From contig CANLMI010000001.1 in assembly GCA_947492375.1 (NCBI GenBank), positions 1-64,000 on the forward strand: a DNA stretch of 64,000 nt, in the 5' to 3' direction. Made by a program: the position numbers and the translations under genes. Origin of the DNA: an uncultured Kordiimonas sp. (GTDB lineage: Bacteria; Pseudomonadota; Alphaproteobacteria; Sphingomonadales; Kordiimonadaceae). A model generated the notes under the pieces. It worked only from the letters and a program-made list of their open reading frames with translations. It was not told where the DNA came from and did no database searches. Below are positions 1 to 9,020 of this stretch, piece by piece; position 1 is the stretch's first letter; the number at the start of each line of letters is the position of its first letter.

Positions 1-153
1 CCAGTTTCATTGGGCCAGTTTCATTGGGCCAGTTTCATTGGGCCAGTTTCATTGGGCCAGTTTCATTGGGCCAGTTTCATTGGGCCAGTTTGATTAGGCC
101 AGTTTGATTAGGCCAGTTTGATTGGGCCAGACTTATTGGCCAGACTTATTGGG
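1..153. repeat. 14-bp tandem repeat array, about 11 copies
   Basis: The unit CCAGTTTCATTGGG occurs six times without change (1-84), followed by two copies of CCAGTTTGATTAGG, one CCAGTTTGATTGGG, one 13-bp copy and a final CCAGACTTATTGGG (140-153). The array runs off the left edge, so its full length is unknown. The perfect copies have no stop in any plus-strand frame; the first degenerate copies supply TGA and TAG. It could therefore be the repeat-coding end of an upstream gene, or an untranslated array in front of the permease at 245. Confidence 0.95.
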
Positions 154-244
154 CGAGAGAGCTATTATGCATGTGATTATTCAAGGTTGTGTTTATGTGC
201 TATAGGAACAACGCTTTTCTAAGCATTTGCACATTGGGAGGTGT

Positions 245-2713
245 ATGATGTTGTATCGATATATTTTAATCGCTATGCGAAGTTTCATGCAGTCGAAAAC
301 GACGTACCTTATTGGGAATATGGGATTAGCTGTTGGGCTTACGGCTGCGTTGTTGATCATGTATTATGTCAGTAACCAAGCATCTTACGATACATGGCTA
401 GAAAATAGCGACAGCATATACCGTCTTGATACTGTTGAGAGCTATCCTGGCCGAACGCCGCTTGAAATTGCGCGTGCGCCGGGCCCGGTTTCGCAGGTTT
501 TGATGGATCAGATAACCGGTGTGCGGGCAATCAGCAGGGCATACACAAGTGATATAAAGGTCGAGGTTGGTGGGCAAAGGGTAATCGAAGAAGCGCTGGC
601 GGTTGACGATAATTTTCTAAAGCTGATCAGACTTGATATTTTGACCAGCCAGTCAGGTATCAGCCAGTCAGGTATCAGCCAATCAGATACCATGTTAACA
701 CGCCCCGATAGTTTGGTGCTTACTGAAAAAGCAGCGAAAAAATATTTTGGCGCGAATGTTTCCTATGATGATATTGTCGGCCGCGAACTTATGTTGCACC
801 GCCTGCAACCGCGTGGCTATATTGTGCGCGCTATCATTCAGGATATCCCTGAGAACAGCCATTTCCACTTCGACATGCTTGTGCCCATAGAGGGTTTCTT
901 TTCAGACGAGGAAGAGAGGAATATCCTCAACTTCTGGGGCGGGGCTTATTTTCATACGTATTTTGAATTGGCTGAAGGATATAGCCTTTCCGATATTGTA
1001 TCGCTTTTTCCTGATTTGATTGATCGTAATATTCCAGATAGCCTGGCCGCACTCCTCAGTGTAGCGCCGCATGATTTTTTTCAATTCAAACCGGTTAAGG
1101 TAACCGATATTCATTTGCAAGGTGCGCCGCTTGCCAGCATGAAACCAGTTGGTGATGTTACAGCTCTTGTTACACTTTCTGTTGTTGCCCTGCTGATTAT
1201 GATTATTGCAGCGTTCAATTTTTCTATTCTTGCCACATCAAAGGCAACGTTGCGGGCAAAAGAAGTAGCCTTGCGGAAAACATTAGGGGCCAGAGTATCA
1301 CAAGTTATAACGCAGTTTTCGTTAGAGACTTTCCTGCATGCGGGGTTTGCTGGGTTGATTGCGCTTGTTTTATCAGAAGTTTTGATGCCCCTTATTGAAG
1401 AGAGACTTGGCCCTGTTTTTGGACTAAGCCCTTATGAAAGTGGGTGGTTTCTCATATGGTTTGCCGGGTTTGTTGTTTTAAATGCTGTTGTTGCCGGGGC
1501 GTATCCGGCCTTTATATTATCACGCATGCGGCCGTCTTCTATTCTTAGCCCTGACCGTCAAACTATATCGGACGGTAACAGGGTACGCCTTTTTATGGTG
1601 TCTGTTCAGGTATGGATTACAGCGATTTTGATCAGCATTGGTACGATTATGTATTTGCAGCAGAACTTTATTCGAGGCTTTGACCTTGGGTTTGATTCTG
1701 ATCGTTTGTGGGTTATCAAATTACCCGAAACGGATAACCAGAAAGTGGCTGCAACCCAACTTTTGACCCGGCTGCAAAACCTTCCAGCCGTTGAAGGGGC
1801 AGCAATTTCATCGGCTGTGCCTGGCGATCAATCAGAGGATAATTTAGCAATTAATTTACCGGGTGAGGGTAAGCCCGCTATTTTTGGTTTCCATGATGTC
1901 AGCGAAGGCTTTTTTAGAGTTTTTTCTGTAAAGCCAATTACGGGGCGTACATTTGACGGTGCCTTAAGCCAACTAGAGGGCGAAGGTAGCCAGCCAATTG
2001 TGATTAATACCTCAGCCCTTAAGCGAATGGGAATGAAGTCAGATGAAGCTGTTGGCAAAACTATCACGTCTGGTGGTAGTAATGTGTATCATATTATGGG
2101 CGTTATCCCGGATATCAGGTTTCGTTCGCTTAAGGATCAAGTACGCCCGGAGATTTTTCGTTTAAGGGCAAACCCCGGCAATAACATAGTCATTAAGGTA
2201 ACAAATGACTTGTTGCATGCTGATATCGAGCAGATTGGCGATATATTCCACTCGCTCTATGGTAATTCGCCTTTAGATATAAATGCGATGTCGGTTTATC
2301 TGGAAAGCCTGTATGCTGTGCAGAGCCGTAACACGGCGCTTATTTTCATCGCGGCAATTTTAGCAGTTTTGCTGTCGGCTATCGGCCTATTTGCCACATT
2401 CCATTATACGATCATGCGGAAACGTAAAGAGCTTGCAATCAGACGTGTTTTCGGGGCGGATAGTATGCGTTTGCTAATATTGCTGGCGCGGCGATTTGCT
2501 AAGCCTGTCATTCTTGCGAATTGTATTTCATGGCCATTTTCATTTTATTTAATATCAATCTGGCTGGATAGTTTTGTGGAGCGGATTAATATTGGCCCGG
2601 TGCCGTTTTTCGGCGCTTTATTGTTATCACTGTGTATATCCGGTTTTTTACTTATATCCCACATTGCAATCGTCAGAAATACAAGGCCTATCACTGTCTT
2701 ACGGCGTGATTAG
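245..2713 (+). CDS. FtsX/MacB-type ABC transporter permease (duplicated)
   Basis: Inner-membrane permease subunit of a MacB/FtsX-like ABC system, the class that couples cytoplasmic ATP hydrolysis to movement of periplasmic domains in efflux or lipoprotein/peptide handling. The protein is 822 aa. A TM helix at about 20-42 is followed by a MacB-type periplasmic domain, TM helices at about 310-335, 370-390 and 410-440, a TM at about 455-480, a second periplasmic domain, and three more TM helices from about 690 to 808. This is the usual duplicated FtsX layout of about 800 aa. I chose ATG 245 (ATG 248 is equally possible) because GGGAGG at 236-241 sits just upstream; a TTG at 227 would place the SD inside the gene. 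No ATPase partner is in the window; it may lie to the left. The substrate cannot be inferred. Confidence 0.88.
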   Translation: MMLYRYILIAMRSFMQSKTTYLIGNMGLAVGLTAALLIMYYVSNQASYDTWLENSDSIYRLDTVESYPGRTPLEIARAPGPVSQVLMDQITGVRAISRAYTSDIKVEVGGQRVIEEALAVDDNFLKLIRLDILTSQSGISQSGISQSDTMLTRPDSLVLTEKAAKKYFGANVSYDDIVGRELMLHRLQPRGYIVRAIIQDIPENSHFHFDMLVPIEGFFSDEEERNILNFWGGAYFHTYFELAEGYSLSDIVSLFPDLIDRNIPDSLAALLSVAPHDFFQFKPVKVTDIHLQGAPLASMKPVGDVTALVTLSVVALLIMIIAAFNFSILATSKATLRAKEVALRKTLGARVSQVITQFSLETFLHAGFAGLIALVLSEVLMPLIEERLGPVFGLSPYESGWFLIWFAGFVVLNAVVAGAYPAFILSRMRPSSILSPDRQTISDGNRVRLFMVSVQVWITAILISIGTIMYLQQNFIRGFDLGFDSDRLWVIKLPETDNQKVAATQLLTRLQNLPAVEGAAISSAVPGDQSEDNLAINLPGEGKPAIFGFHDVSEGFFRVFSVKPITGRTFDGALSQLEGEGSQPIVINTSALKRMGMKSDEAVGKTITSGGSNVYHIMGVIPDIRFRSLKDQVRPEIFRLRANPGNNIVIKVTNDLLHADIEQIGDIFHSLYGNSPLDINAMSVYLESLYAVQSRNTALIFIAAILAVLLSAIGLFATFHYTIMRKRKELAIRRVFGADSMRLLILLARRFAKPVILANCISWPFSFYLISIWLDSFVERINIGPVPFFGALLLSLCISGFLLISHIAIVRNTRPITVLRRD
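647..691 (+). repeat. In-frame 15-bp triplication inside the permease
   Basis: AGCCAGTCAGGTATC occurs at 647-661 and 662-676, followed by the imperfect AGCCAATCAGATACC at 677-691. It encodes SQSGI-SQSGI-SQSDT at about residues 135-149 of the first periplasmic domain. The 15-bp period keeps the reading frame, so copy number can change without destroying the protein. Confidence 0.95.
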
Positions 2714-2760
2714 GCCTTGATTTATTTGGGTAGTCTATCTGCGGTGCGTAATTATAGTAG

Positions 2761-3405
2761 TTAAAAGACTTGCACTCTCAATGTTCCGGTTACGAATTGA
2801 TTTTCGAATTCGTAATCTTTCATGGGTACACCAACGCCGTTACCATAGTTTGATAATGATATGCCAGAGTGCTGCTGGCTAAAATAAATATCATCGCCGT
2901 TATTACGGAGTATTTGCGGCACGATGGAAGCGAGCGTGTTTATGATTATACCGCCGGGGCCACCTGCTGCTGCCGTAACGGCATTAAGCGCGGTTTTAAC
3001 ATTTGCGTCGCCCAAAACGCCTTCAACCAGCTTGCCCAGCGAACGGGTTCTACTGTCGCTCTCAACCACGAAGAAAGTAAGCGCAAACAGGTCACCAACC
3101 TCAAGCGGTGGATAAAGAATAACACCGTCGCCCGATAAGGGGATAGCCTGACCAGCGATAATCGGTTGAAACGTTGGGGATGCGCCGACAAAGACATGTT
3201 GTAAGAGCGCGTCTGTATTAGTTGCATGATCAGAGAATAAATGCGCGAGCACAGGGTCTGCGGCGTTCATCGATAGCGATTCTGTTGCTGCATCGGGTGT
3301 TTCTGACGCTAATTTGGTGGCGAAGGCGAGAAAGTAGATTTCCTTTTTTCTCTCTCCTGTCTTTTTTGTAACCAACTTTGGAATTGATGCATAAACCCGT
3401 GCCAT
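2761..3405 (-). CDS. Conserved-looking protein of unknown function, 214 aa
   Basis: I do not recognise this protein. It starts MARVYASIPKL at an ATG with AAGGAG seven bases upstream, so the start is secure. It has no signal peptide. A hydrophobic stretch LYPPLEVGDLFALTFFVVE lies at about residues 97-115, followed by a short charged segment and a glycine/alanine-rich helix (AAAGGPGGIIIN, about 145-156). The C-terminus alternates hydrophobic residues as in a beta strand (TGTLRVQVF). A beta-sandwich-like soluble protein is possible, but that is a guess. It converges on the permease with only 47 bp between them and lies downstream of, but 79 bp from, the PepSY gene, so it could be the last gene of that operon; its own good SD does not decide this. 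Confidence 0.75.
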   Translation of the reverse strand: MARVYASIPKLVTKKTGERKKEIYFLAFATKLASETPDAATESLSMNAADPVLAHLFSDHATNTDALLQHVFVGASPTFQPIIAGQAIPLSGDGVILYPPLEVGDLFALTFFVVESDSRTRSLGKLVEGVLGDANVKTALNAVTAAAGGPGGIIINTLASIVPQILRNNGDDIYFSQQHSGISLSNYGNGVGVPMKDYEFENQFVTGTLRVQVF

Positions 3406-3484
3406 ATTGGCGCTCCTTCGATTAACTTGGGTTACGAATATTCAGGCTTATACATCAATTTTGATACGTTGGCTGTGTTTCTAA

Positions 3485-4975
3485 TCACATATTTCTTTTT
3501 TTGCTAATCCATGTCCAGGTTGTTTCAAGAATTAAGACAACTACAAGACTGAGCCCCATTAATGGGAGGAATAAGGCAAAGAAAATAATTAGCCCCCAAA
3601 GCGCCGGTTTGACCTTATGATCAACAGGGCGGTCGGGTGCTGATAGGGTCATGGCTCCTGCGTTTGCTGGGCGGCGTTTCCACCAGATAATTGTGCCTGA
3701 TACCGCGAGTAATATCACCATTACGGCGGTTAACACACCGAGCGCCTTGTTCGCCCAGCCAAACAGAGCGCCTTCGTGATAGGCGATACCGTAAGATACC
3801 AGTTTTTTAACAGGATGATAGTCATCAAACTTGATCCGCATGATCTCTTCACCGGACCATTTGTTATAATGGATCGTCTGGCGGTCATAACGGTTTTGTA
3901 CCATCGAACGTGCCGTCCAAACACCGTCTTCACCGCGTGGCATGCGAAGGTCAACGGGCGGTGCAAGCCTTTCCTTTGTCACTAGATCAACAATTGATTG
4001 GATGCTCATGGGGGTGGTATCGCTCGCATGCTTCGCTGATGTCAGGGTTACTTCACCTTCATCGCGGCCTGTAGACCATAGCTTAAGACCGTCATCAATT
4101 GCTTTGGCTGCTGTGATTGTCTCTGTGATCGCTTCGGTATTTGCCGCCTTATGGTGGGCGTGTGGGTCTGCCGGTGCTGTGCTATCATCAATTTCTTGTT
4201 CTTCGCCGGGCTTTGCTGACTTAAGGGTAACAAACCATTCTTGGCCGGGGCCGTTCCATCCCATTGCCGCCTGAAACTTGCCGAAATTATCACCCCACAC
4301 CCCCGTCCACGGCAGACCGGATAATAGCAAAACCAGAATAAGCGCGCTTGCCCACAGCCCCACGCTCATATGAACTTCTTTCCAAACCTGTCGCTTGCTA
4401 CCTTTTAGGCTTGGGAACAGCATTGCTCGCGCGCTGCCGCCTTTTGGCCACCATAGATAAAGCCCGGTGATAATCAGCACGATCATCCAAGAAGCCGCCA
4501 TTTCAACAACAAGCGATCCGTTTTCACCCGCCAGCAACTGGCCGTGGATATCAACCATCCAGCTCATGAAGCGATCACGCGGCTCAACACTGTCCAGTAT
4601 TTTGCCAGTGGCGGCATCTTGCCAGACCATAAGGCTGGTATTGTTCTTTAGCTTCAGAACCATTTCAATGGTTGGGTCATCAAGGTCTTTTTGCAAGGTA
4701 ATTTTACTGACACTGGAGCCCGGATAAAGCGCTTTCACGGTGCTGATGAGTGTATCTGCGTCAAGCGGCGTACCGCCTTTTGCGCGCTCGTTAATGCCGG
4801 CTTCAACAAAATCCTGAATTTCGGCTTTAAAGAGATACACACTGCCCGATAACGCAAGGACGATCGCAAACGGAATAACAAATAACCCGGCGAAAAAATG
4901 CCAGCGCCAGATGCGTTGATAAAGGGTGCGCGATTTGCGCCCCCTTTGCTTATCGTTGTTGCCTGTCTGCGCCAT
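3485..4975 (-). CDS. PepSY-associated TM-helix membrane protein (PiuB-like)
   Basis: Inner-membrane protein of 496 aa of the PepSY_TM family, commonly paired with TonB-dependent receptors and thought to help reduce or release metal from its chelator in the periplasm. The first TM helix follows the arginine-rich RIWRWHFFAGLFVIPFA (about residues 22-40); further TM helices lie near 160-178, 205-225, 410-435 and 455-485, with a large periplasmic part between. A histidine-rich segment (DPHAHHKA, about 270) could bind metal. The start codon overlaps the stop of the receptor upstream as TAATG (4973-4977), which implies translational coupling and a shared transport role. The metal or siderophore is not visible from sequence. 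Confidence 0.88.
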   Translation of the reverse strand: MAQTGNNDKQRGRKSRTLYQRIWRWHFFAGLFVIPFAIVLALSGSVYLFKAEIQDFVEAGINERAKGGTPLDADTLISTVKALYPGSSVSKITLQKDLDDPTIEMVLKLKNNTSLMVWQDAATGKILDSVEPRDRFMSWMVDIHGQLLAGENGSLVVEMAASWMIVLIITGLYLWWPKGGSARAMLFPSLKGSKRQVWKEVHMSVGLWASALILVLLLSGLPWTGVWGDNFGKFQAAMGWNGPGQEWFVTLKSAKPGEEQEIDDSTAPADPHAHHKAANTEAITETITAAKAIDDGLKLWSTGRDEGEVTLTSAKHASDTTPMSIQSIVDLVTKERLAPPVDLRMPRGEDGVWTARSMVQNRYDRQTIHYNKWSGEEIMRIKFDDYHPVKKLVSYGIAYHEGALFGWANKALGVLTAVMVILLAVSGTIIWWKRRPANAGAMTLSAPDRPVDHKVKPALWGLIIFFALFLPLMGLSLVVVLILETTWTWISKKRNM

Positions 4976-7047
4976 TATGGTGTTCCCCCAAAGCCAATTC
5001 GAATGCCACCAAAGACAGACAAACCATCACCGGGGGAAAAGATGTTGAGGTTGTTTGCTATTTTTGCATCTGCGATGGTTGATGCCTCGCTTACAAAGCC
5101 TTGGTCCTCAAGGTTGCGTGCATCCACATAAAGCGTGATCGTATCATTGACACGGTACGACGCCTCAATCCCCAAGAGCGTGTAACCGGGTGCCTCCAGC
5201 GTGTTGGCAAAATCGACAAAGGTATCAGATTGGAATTGAATATTGGGTGCGATTCTCAACCCTTCCCATTCAAATGCTACCTCAATACGGCCTGCATGGC
5301 GCGGCGCGCCCGCAAGGCGATTATCGCCAAATACCGGATCATTATCAAACGTGAAGTTTTGATAGGTGTAGGAAACACGCGGTGTAAGGGTCACGTCATC
5401 TGTTACATCAAACCGCGCCAGCAGTGATGTTTCAATGCCTTCATGGGTGGTATCACCCGCCGCATTGAAAATAGGTGCTGGCAAAAGCGCGTCTTCGGTA
5501 AAGGCGATAAATTCGTTCTCAAGGTCAGCGTTATAATAGGCAATTTCAAACTGGAAATTGTCGATCGATCCACGGGTGCCGATTTCAAATGTTGTGCCGT
5601 CTTGTGCTTCAAGCGGTACAAAAATTGGTTGGCCACCTTGTGTTAGATCAAGGAATGTTGGTGGCTCGTAAGACGCTGAAAGGTTGGCAAAGACCTGTAT
5701 GTCTTCACTGACTTCATAGAGAATACCAATTTTGGGCGATGCCTGATCAAAATCTGTCTCTGGCGTGCGGGCAGGGTTGAGATTATCCTCAAGGTCGCGG
5801 TCAGTTGTGATGTACGTCAGGCCACCAATAACCGTGAAACCGTCAAATATCTCGCCGCGCAACTCGCCGTAAGCTTCGAATGTTTCCGCACGCTGGGTTG
5901 TGTCGCCGATCACCGGGCCGCGGTTACCGCCGAAGTTCAATGAAATAACACTAAAGTTCCGCCCGTTTCGGTAGCGTGCGCCAAGCGCCCAGCTAACGGG
6001 AATGCCGTCTGCATCACGCTCGCCCTCGTACCGAATGAACGCTGTATAATCATCCACATCATTATCGATGAAAATCGGGATCGGGTGAATAAGCGTGCGG
6101 TCAGTGTAGGCGCCGCCAAATTCGATTGTGTCTTGATCGCTGACATTCACCGTTGTTGTTGTAAACAAGCGGATTGAGTTGATATCGCGGGCGAAATCAC
6201 CTGCCACTGCTTGCGGGTTTGCAAGTTCGGGCGTGTTCAAGGCACTATCGAGTGAAACAGCGCCCGGAATATCCTGATTAACCACATTCAAAATGCCGCC
6301 AAATCGGGTTTTAACGCGCTCGCTCCATTCATAGCCAATGTTTGTGTAAGCGCGGAAGGTATTCTGGTCCGAGTGATCACGGAAGCCATCCTGTCGCTGC
6401 CACGATATGGCCCCTAAAACATCAAGCTTGCCAAAGTCCTCTGCGGCGTGCGCAGTCAAACGGCTGGTGCCGAAGGATCCGCCCTCTAGGGCGAGGGCAA
6501 AACGCTCGCTCACGCTTTCAGCGTTAATGCCAGATAATTCAATTGAACCGCCGAGGGTGGTTGATCCGGTTCGAAAAGCATTTGCCCCGCGGTTCACGGT
6601 GATGTGGGATGTAAAGCTTGGGTCAATTTCCTGAAAATCGCCAAAGCCATCAGCGGCGTTAATCGGTACACCGTCGAACAATAGCTCAATACCGCGCAGG
6701 TGAAAGTTTTGCGCGAGGCCAGAACCGCGAATGGAAAGGCGGCTTTCTTCGCCGTAACGGGGTGCCGCGATAATGCCCGGGGTGAAGGCAAGCGTATCCC
6801 GAAAGGATACTGCATAGCGGGCTTCGAACTCTTCGCGGGCAACCACGCTTACATTACCGGCTTGTGCGCGGGCAAATTCGAGCGCGTTTTGCAGCGCTGC
6901 GCTGCGGCGCTCATCAGTGACCAAAATGGTTTCGATGTCATCAGCGAATTCGGTCTCTGTTGATACATCAATATCGGCTGATACAGTTAAGGGCGCTGTA
7001 ATCACAGCGGCCATGCTGCCACATAGGGCAGTGGTGAACTTGAGCAT
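4975..7047 (-). CDS. TonB-dependent outer-membrane receptor
   Basis: Outer-membrane ligand-gated channel of 690 aa, energised through TonB, probably for a metal chelate. The signal peptide is MLKFTTALCGSMAAVITAPLT with cleavage after about residue 24. A TonB-box-like segment (IETILVTDE) precedes the plug domain, about 60-190, with typical motifs LSIRGSG, LLFDGVPIN and NRGANAFRTG; the 22-strand barrel fills the rest, ending in the aromatic-rich IRIGFGG segment. It is the central gene of a three-gene minus-strand operon (7552 to 3485). The spacing to the small Cys-containing protein upstream is 85 bp. The PepSY partner and that protein point to iron or copper, but no convincing Fur box was found. 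Confidence 0.92.
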   Translation of the reverse strand: MLKFTTALCGSMAAVITAPLTVSADIDVSTETEFADDIETILVTDERRSAALQNALEFARAQAGNVSVVAREEFEARYAVSFRDTLAFTPGIIAAPRYGEESRLSIRGSGLAQNFHLRGIELLFDGVPINAADGFGDFQEIDPSFTSHITVNRGANAFRTGSTTLGGSIELSGINAESVSERFALALEGGSFGTSRLTAHAAEDFGKLDVLGAISWQRQDGFRDHSDQNTFRAYTNIGYEWSERVKTRFGGILNVVNQDIPGAVSLDSALNTPELANPQAVAGDFARDINSIRLFTTTTVNVSDQDTIEFGGAYTDRTLIHPIPIFIDNDVDDYTAFIRYEGERDADGIPVSWALGARYRNGRNFSVISLNFGGNRGPVIGDTTQRAETFEAYGELRGEIFDGFTVIGGLTYITTDRDLEDNLNPARTPETDFDQASPKIGILYEVSEDIQVFANLSASYEPPTFLDLTQGGQPIFVPLEAQDGTTFEIGTRGSIDNFQFEIAYYNADLENEFIAFTEDALLPAPIFNAAGDTTHEGIETSLLARFDVTDDVTLTPRVSYTYQNFTFDNDPVFGDNRLAGAPRHAGRIEVAFEWEGLRIAPNIQFQSDTFVDFANTLEAPGYTLLGIEASYRVNDTITLYVDARNLEDQGFVSEASTIADAKIANNLNIFSPGDGLSVFGGIRIGFGGTP

Positions 7048-7132
7048 ATGTAATACCTGAACTCTAAAAAATGCATTGGTGTGCAGGCGTCAAATGCCAG
7101 CACAAACTATTGTTTTTATTGGAATATAGAGG

Positions 7133-7552
7133 TCAGGCGAGTGGTGGTGCGCGGGTGCCGGTGGGCGGAGTGCTTTGTGAAAGGTAAGTGGTGAAACCAC
7201 GTGCTGCACGCTCAAAGCGTTTTATCGCTGGGCGTGATAACAGGCCGGCATTCGCGTCAATAGCAGGAGTTTCACAGGCAGAAAGGTGGCAAGGCCCGCA
7301 GTGGTTTTTAAGTTGCTCGCTCTCATCCACCTCGCCAACTTCGATCATGAAGGCGCGGATGGCGGCATCCGCCTCTGATGTAATCTGATACGGCGAACAC
7401 CAAAGCGCATTATCGCCCGCGATTGATGCCATAACAGCCGGGTTTGAAAACACGGTTTGCAAGAGGGCAATCATCACTACAAACACACGGATAGCACGCG
7501 CCGTTTGGCTTGCCCCCATGCGGTGATGTGTGTTTCCTTGATGCGTCTGCAT
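7133..7552 (-). CDS. Small exported Cys-rich protein, DUF2946-like
   Basis: Predicted protein of 139 aa with a long polar N-terminus and a hydrophobic segment VFVVMIALLQTVF (about 24-36) that could be a signal anchor. The notable element is HCGPCHLSACE at about residues 83-93, with three Cys and two His, a plausible metal site that recalls the Cys motif of DUF2946 proteins often encoded beside TonB-dependent metal receptors. ATG at 7552 has GGGGAAGAG upstream, supporting the start. As first gene of the operon ahead of the receptor and the PepSY protein, it probably works in the same uptake route. The DUF2946 assignment is tentative. Confidence 0.6.
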   Translation of the reverse strand: MQTHQGNTHHRMGASQTARAIRVFVVMIALLQTVFSNPAVMASIAGDNALWCSPYQITSEADAAIRAFMIEVGEVDESEQLKNHCGPCHLSACETPAIDANAGLLSRPAIKRFERAARGFTTYLSQSTPPTGTRAPPLA

Positions 7553-7710
7553 TACTCTTCCCCGTTCTTAGTGGTGATTTACGGCGAAACGTAATCATAT
7601 GCAACCGCATAATTGCCGCAGGGGGTGTGGCAGATGTATAGCCCGCTTAAAAAGTTGCGAGGAACGTAGGTTTATTGTTACAGTTATGGTTGAAACGAGT
7701 GGGGGATTTC

Positions 7711-8265
7711 ATGAAAAACATATGTTTGCTTGTGATCGTTGGATTTTACGTTTCTGCCTGTGCGTCTATTCCGCCGCTGTGTAATCATAAATTGCCCAAG
7801 GATTTGCAGTCGGATGTTCGCTTCAGCATCACTGATCCGATCCCATCGCGGGTCGCACCAACACCAAATGCATCACCTGATATTCTTTTCCCCTATAATA
7901 AATGCTTGGCTGATAAGGGTAACATGGATGCGCTCTACCGCGCAGGCTTTGCCTATGAGATGGGATATGGTGTAGAACCCGATTTTGACAAGGCGATCAA
8001 ATATTATGAGCAAGCGGCGAGGGGTTTTGCCTTCGCTGATATTAGCCGGATTTCAGCAGCGATTAATAGTGGTTTTGATCAAGTGGTAACAACAAATAGT
8101 GGCAACGGCCGTGGCGGCCATGTTGAGGCGCAGTATCGATTGGCGCTTGTTCATCAAAAACGAAATTCGAAGTCCTTTGACCTCAGCTCTGCAAAACGAT
8201 GGTTCTGTGAAGCTGCTAAGAATGGACATGTAGAAGCACGTAAGCAGTGCTCAGAAATCAAATGA
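7711..8265 (+). CDS. Lipoprotein with Sel1-like repeats
   Basis: Predicted 184-aa lipoprotein. The signal MKNICLLVIVGFYVSAC ends in the lipobox VSAC, so the mature protein would begin at Cys17 and sit on a membrane facing the periplasm. The later part contains Sel1-type helical repeats: ALYRAGFAYEMGYGVEPDF with KAIKYYEQAA (about 80-112) and EAQYRLALVHQK followed by AKRWFCEAAKNGH (about 140-175). Sel1 repeats usually mediate protein contacts. I chose ATG 7711 over upstream codons because GGGGGA lies seven bases ahead and only this start gives a clean signal. The next gene begins 16 bp downstream, so the two may be co-transcribed. Confidence 0.75.
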   Translation: MKNICLLVIVGFYVSACASIPPLCNHKLPKDLQSDVRFSITDPIPSRVAPTPNASPDILFPYNKCLADKGNMDALYRAGFAYEMGYGVEPDFDKAIKYYEQAARGFAFADISRISAAINSGFDQVVTTNSGNGRGGHVEAQYRLALVHQKRNSKSFDLSSAKRWFCEAAKNGHVEARKQCSEIK

Positions 8266-8281
8266 AAGTATAGAGAACTTT

Positions 8282-8761
8282 ATGGCCGATGATTTAGACC
8301 CCGCGAATGAAATTTATCCTGAAATGCTCGATTGGCCTTGGTATCGTGAAAAGCACCGATTGTGTATGAAATGGAAACCAAGTACTCAAGAGTATGATAG
8401 TGGTGGAAGGTTGATGTCAGAGCGATGCCCAACCCCTGTTCGGTTGTTTTTAGAAATGGTTCACGAAAGCCTTTCTTATCCAGAAATATGTGAGGTCTAT
8501 AACGTCAATGCTCCTACTAAGTTAATCCCAAATGGAGATCGTGATCATGTTTGTGGACACTATATTGAGTACGTGAAGCTAAAATATGGCCAGAGAAGTA
8601 TCCCTTTAGACTTTAGTTTTAACAAGGTTTTGTCGGGTATTTGTCGTGGTGATTTTGCTGAAGGTATCAAAGATCCAAAAGTTCGAGATTTGATTGAGAA
8701 GTCTGATTGTATCGATTGTTCCGATTGGGAATGGTCAAGCTATGAATTCGGTAATGAATGA
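8282..8761 (+). CDS. Unknown soluble protein, paralog of the gene at 9021
   Basis: Not recognised. The protein is 159 aa, acidic, Trp- and Cys-rich at both ends, with no signal peptide or TM helix. It shares an ordered set of motifs with the 143-aa product at 9021-9452: PEMLDWPWYREK against PEILEYKWFQEY, SYPEI in both, LIPNGDRDHVCGHYIEY against QIPNRERELLHWFGWYI, and IKDPKVRDLI against LNDPIFRDYL. The two are therefore diverged copies of one family, with the C-terminal CIDCSDWEW only in this copy. The SD is weak (GAGAA). It follows the lipoprotein gene by 16 bp, suggesting one transcription unit. Confidence 0.7.
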   Translation: MADDLDPANEIYPEMLDWPWYREKHRLCMKWKPSTQEYDSGGRLMSERCPTPVRLFLEMVHESLSYPEICEVYNVNAPTKLIPNGDRDHVCGHYIEYVKLKYGQRSIPLDFSFNKVLSGICRGDFAEGIKDPKVRDLIEKSDCIDCSDWEWSSYEFGNE

Positions 8762-8896
8762 CGGTGATGATGGATAGTTTAAGTATAATCCACGGCTGAT
8801 AGTTTTTGTTTCCCGCTAGGCCCTATGGAACTAAGCTTGATATTGTGAATAAGTATGTGTTTTGGCGTCATTTGAAGCACTGTCAAGGAACAAAGA

Positions 8897-8986
8897 GTGA
8901 AAGCTGAATCCATTAACGCTAGAATCGTTAAGCTTGCTAAATACTGGTTCGCCTGCGCTGCGAAGGCAGGGGAAAAGAGGCGATGA
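8897..8986 (+). CDS. Possible 29-aa basic peptide
   Basis: A short frame, GTG to TGA, lies in the 259-bp gap between the two paralogs and encodes MKAESINARIVKLAKYWFAC plus a basic tail (AAKAGEKRR). AAGGA stands seven bases upstream of the GTG. The stop overlaps a further ATG that opens an 11-codon frame reaching the ATG of the gene at 9021, so it may be only a leader that couples translation. The peptide could form a cationic helix. No family is recognised and chance occurrence is a real possibility. The remainder of the gap shows nothing else. Confidence 0.25.
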   Translation: MKAESINARIVKLAKYWFACAAKAGEKRR

Positions 8987-9020
8987 AAATACTCGCAGAT
9001 TTGAATAAAGGTGCATAAAG

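Noticed and set aside
1-153. CRISPR array
   Set aside because: The repeats are directly abutting with no spacers and 14 bp long; this is a simple tandem repeat.
7553-7710. Fur box upstream of the metal-uptake operon
   Set aside because: No sequence close to GATAATGATAATCATTATC is present; only AT-rich imperfect dyads are seen.
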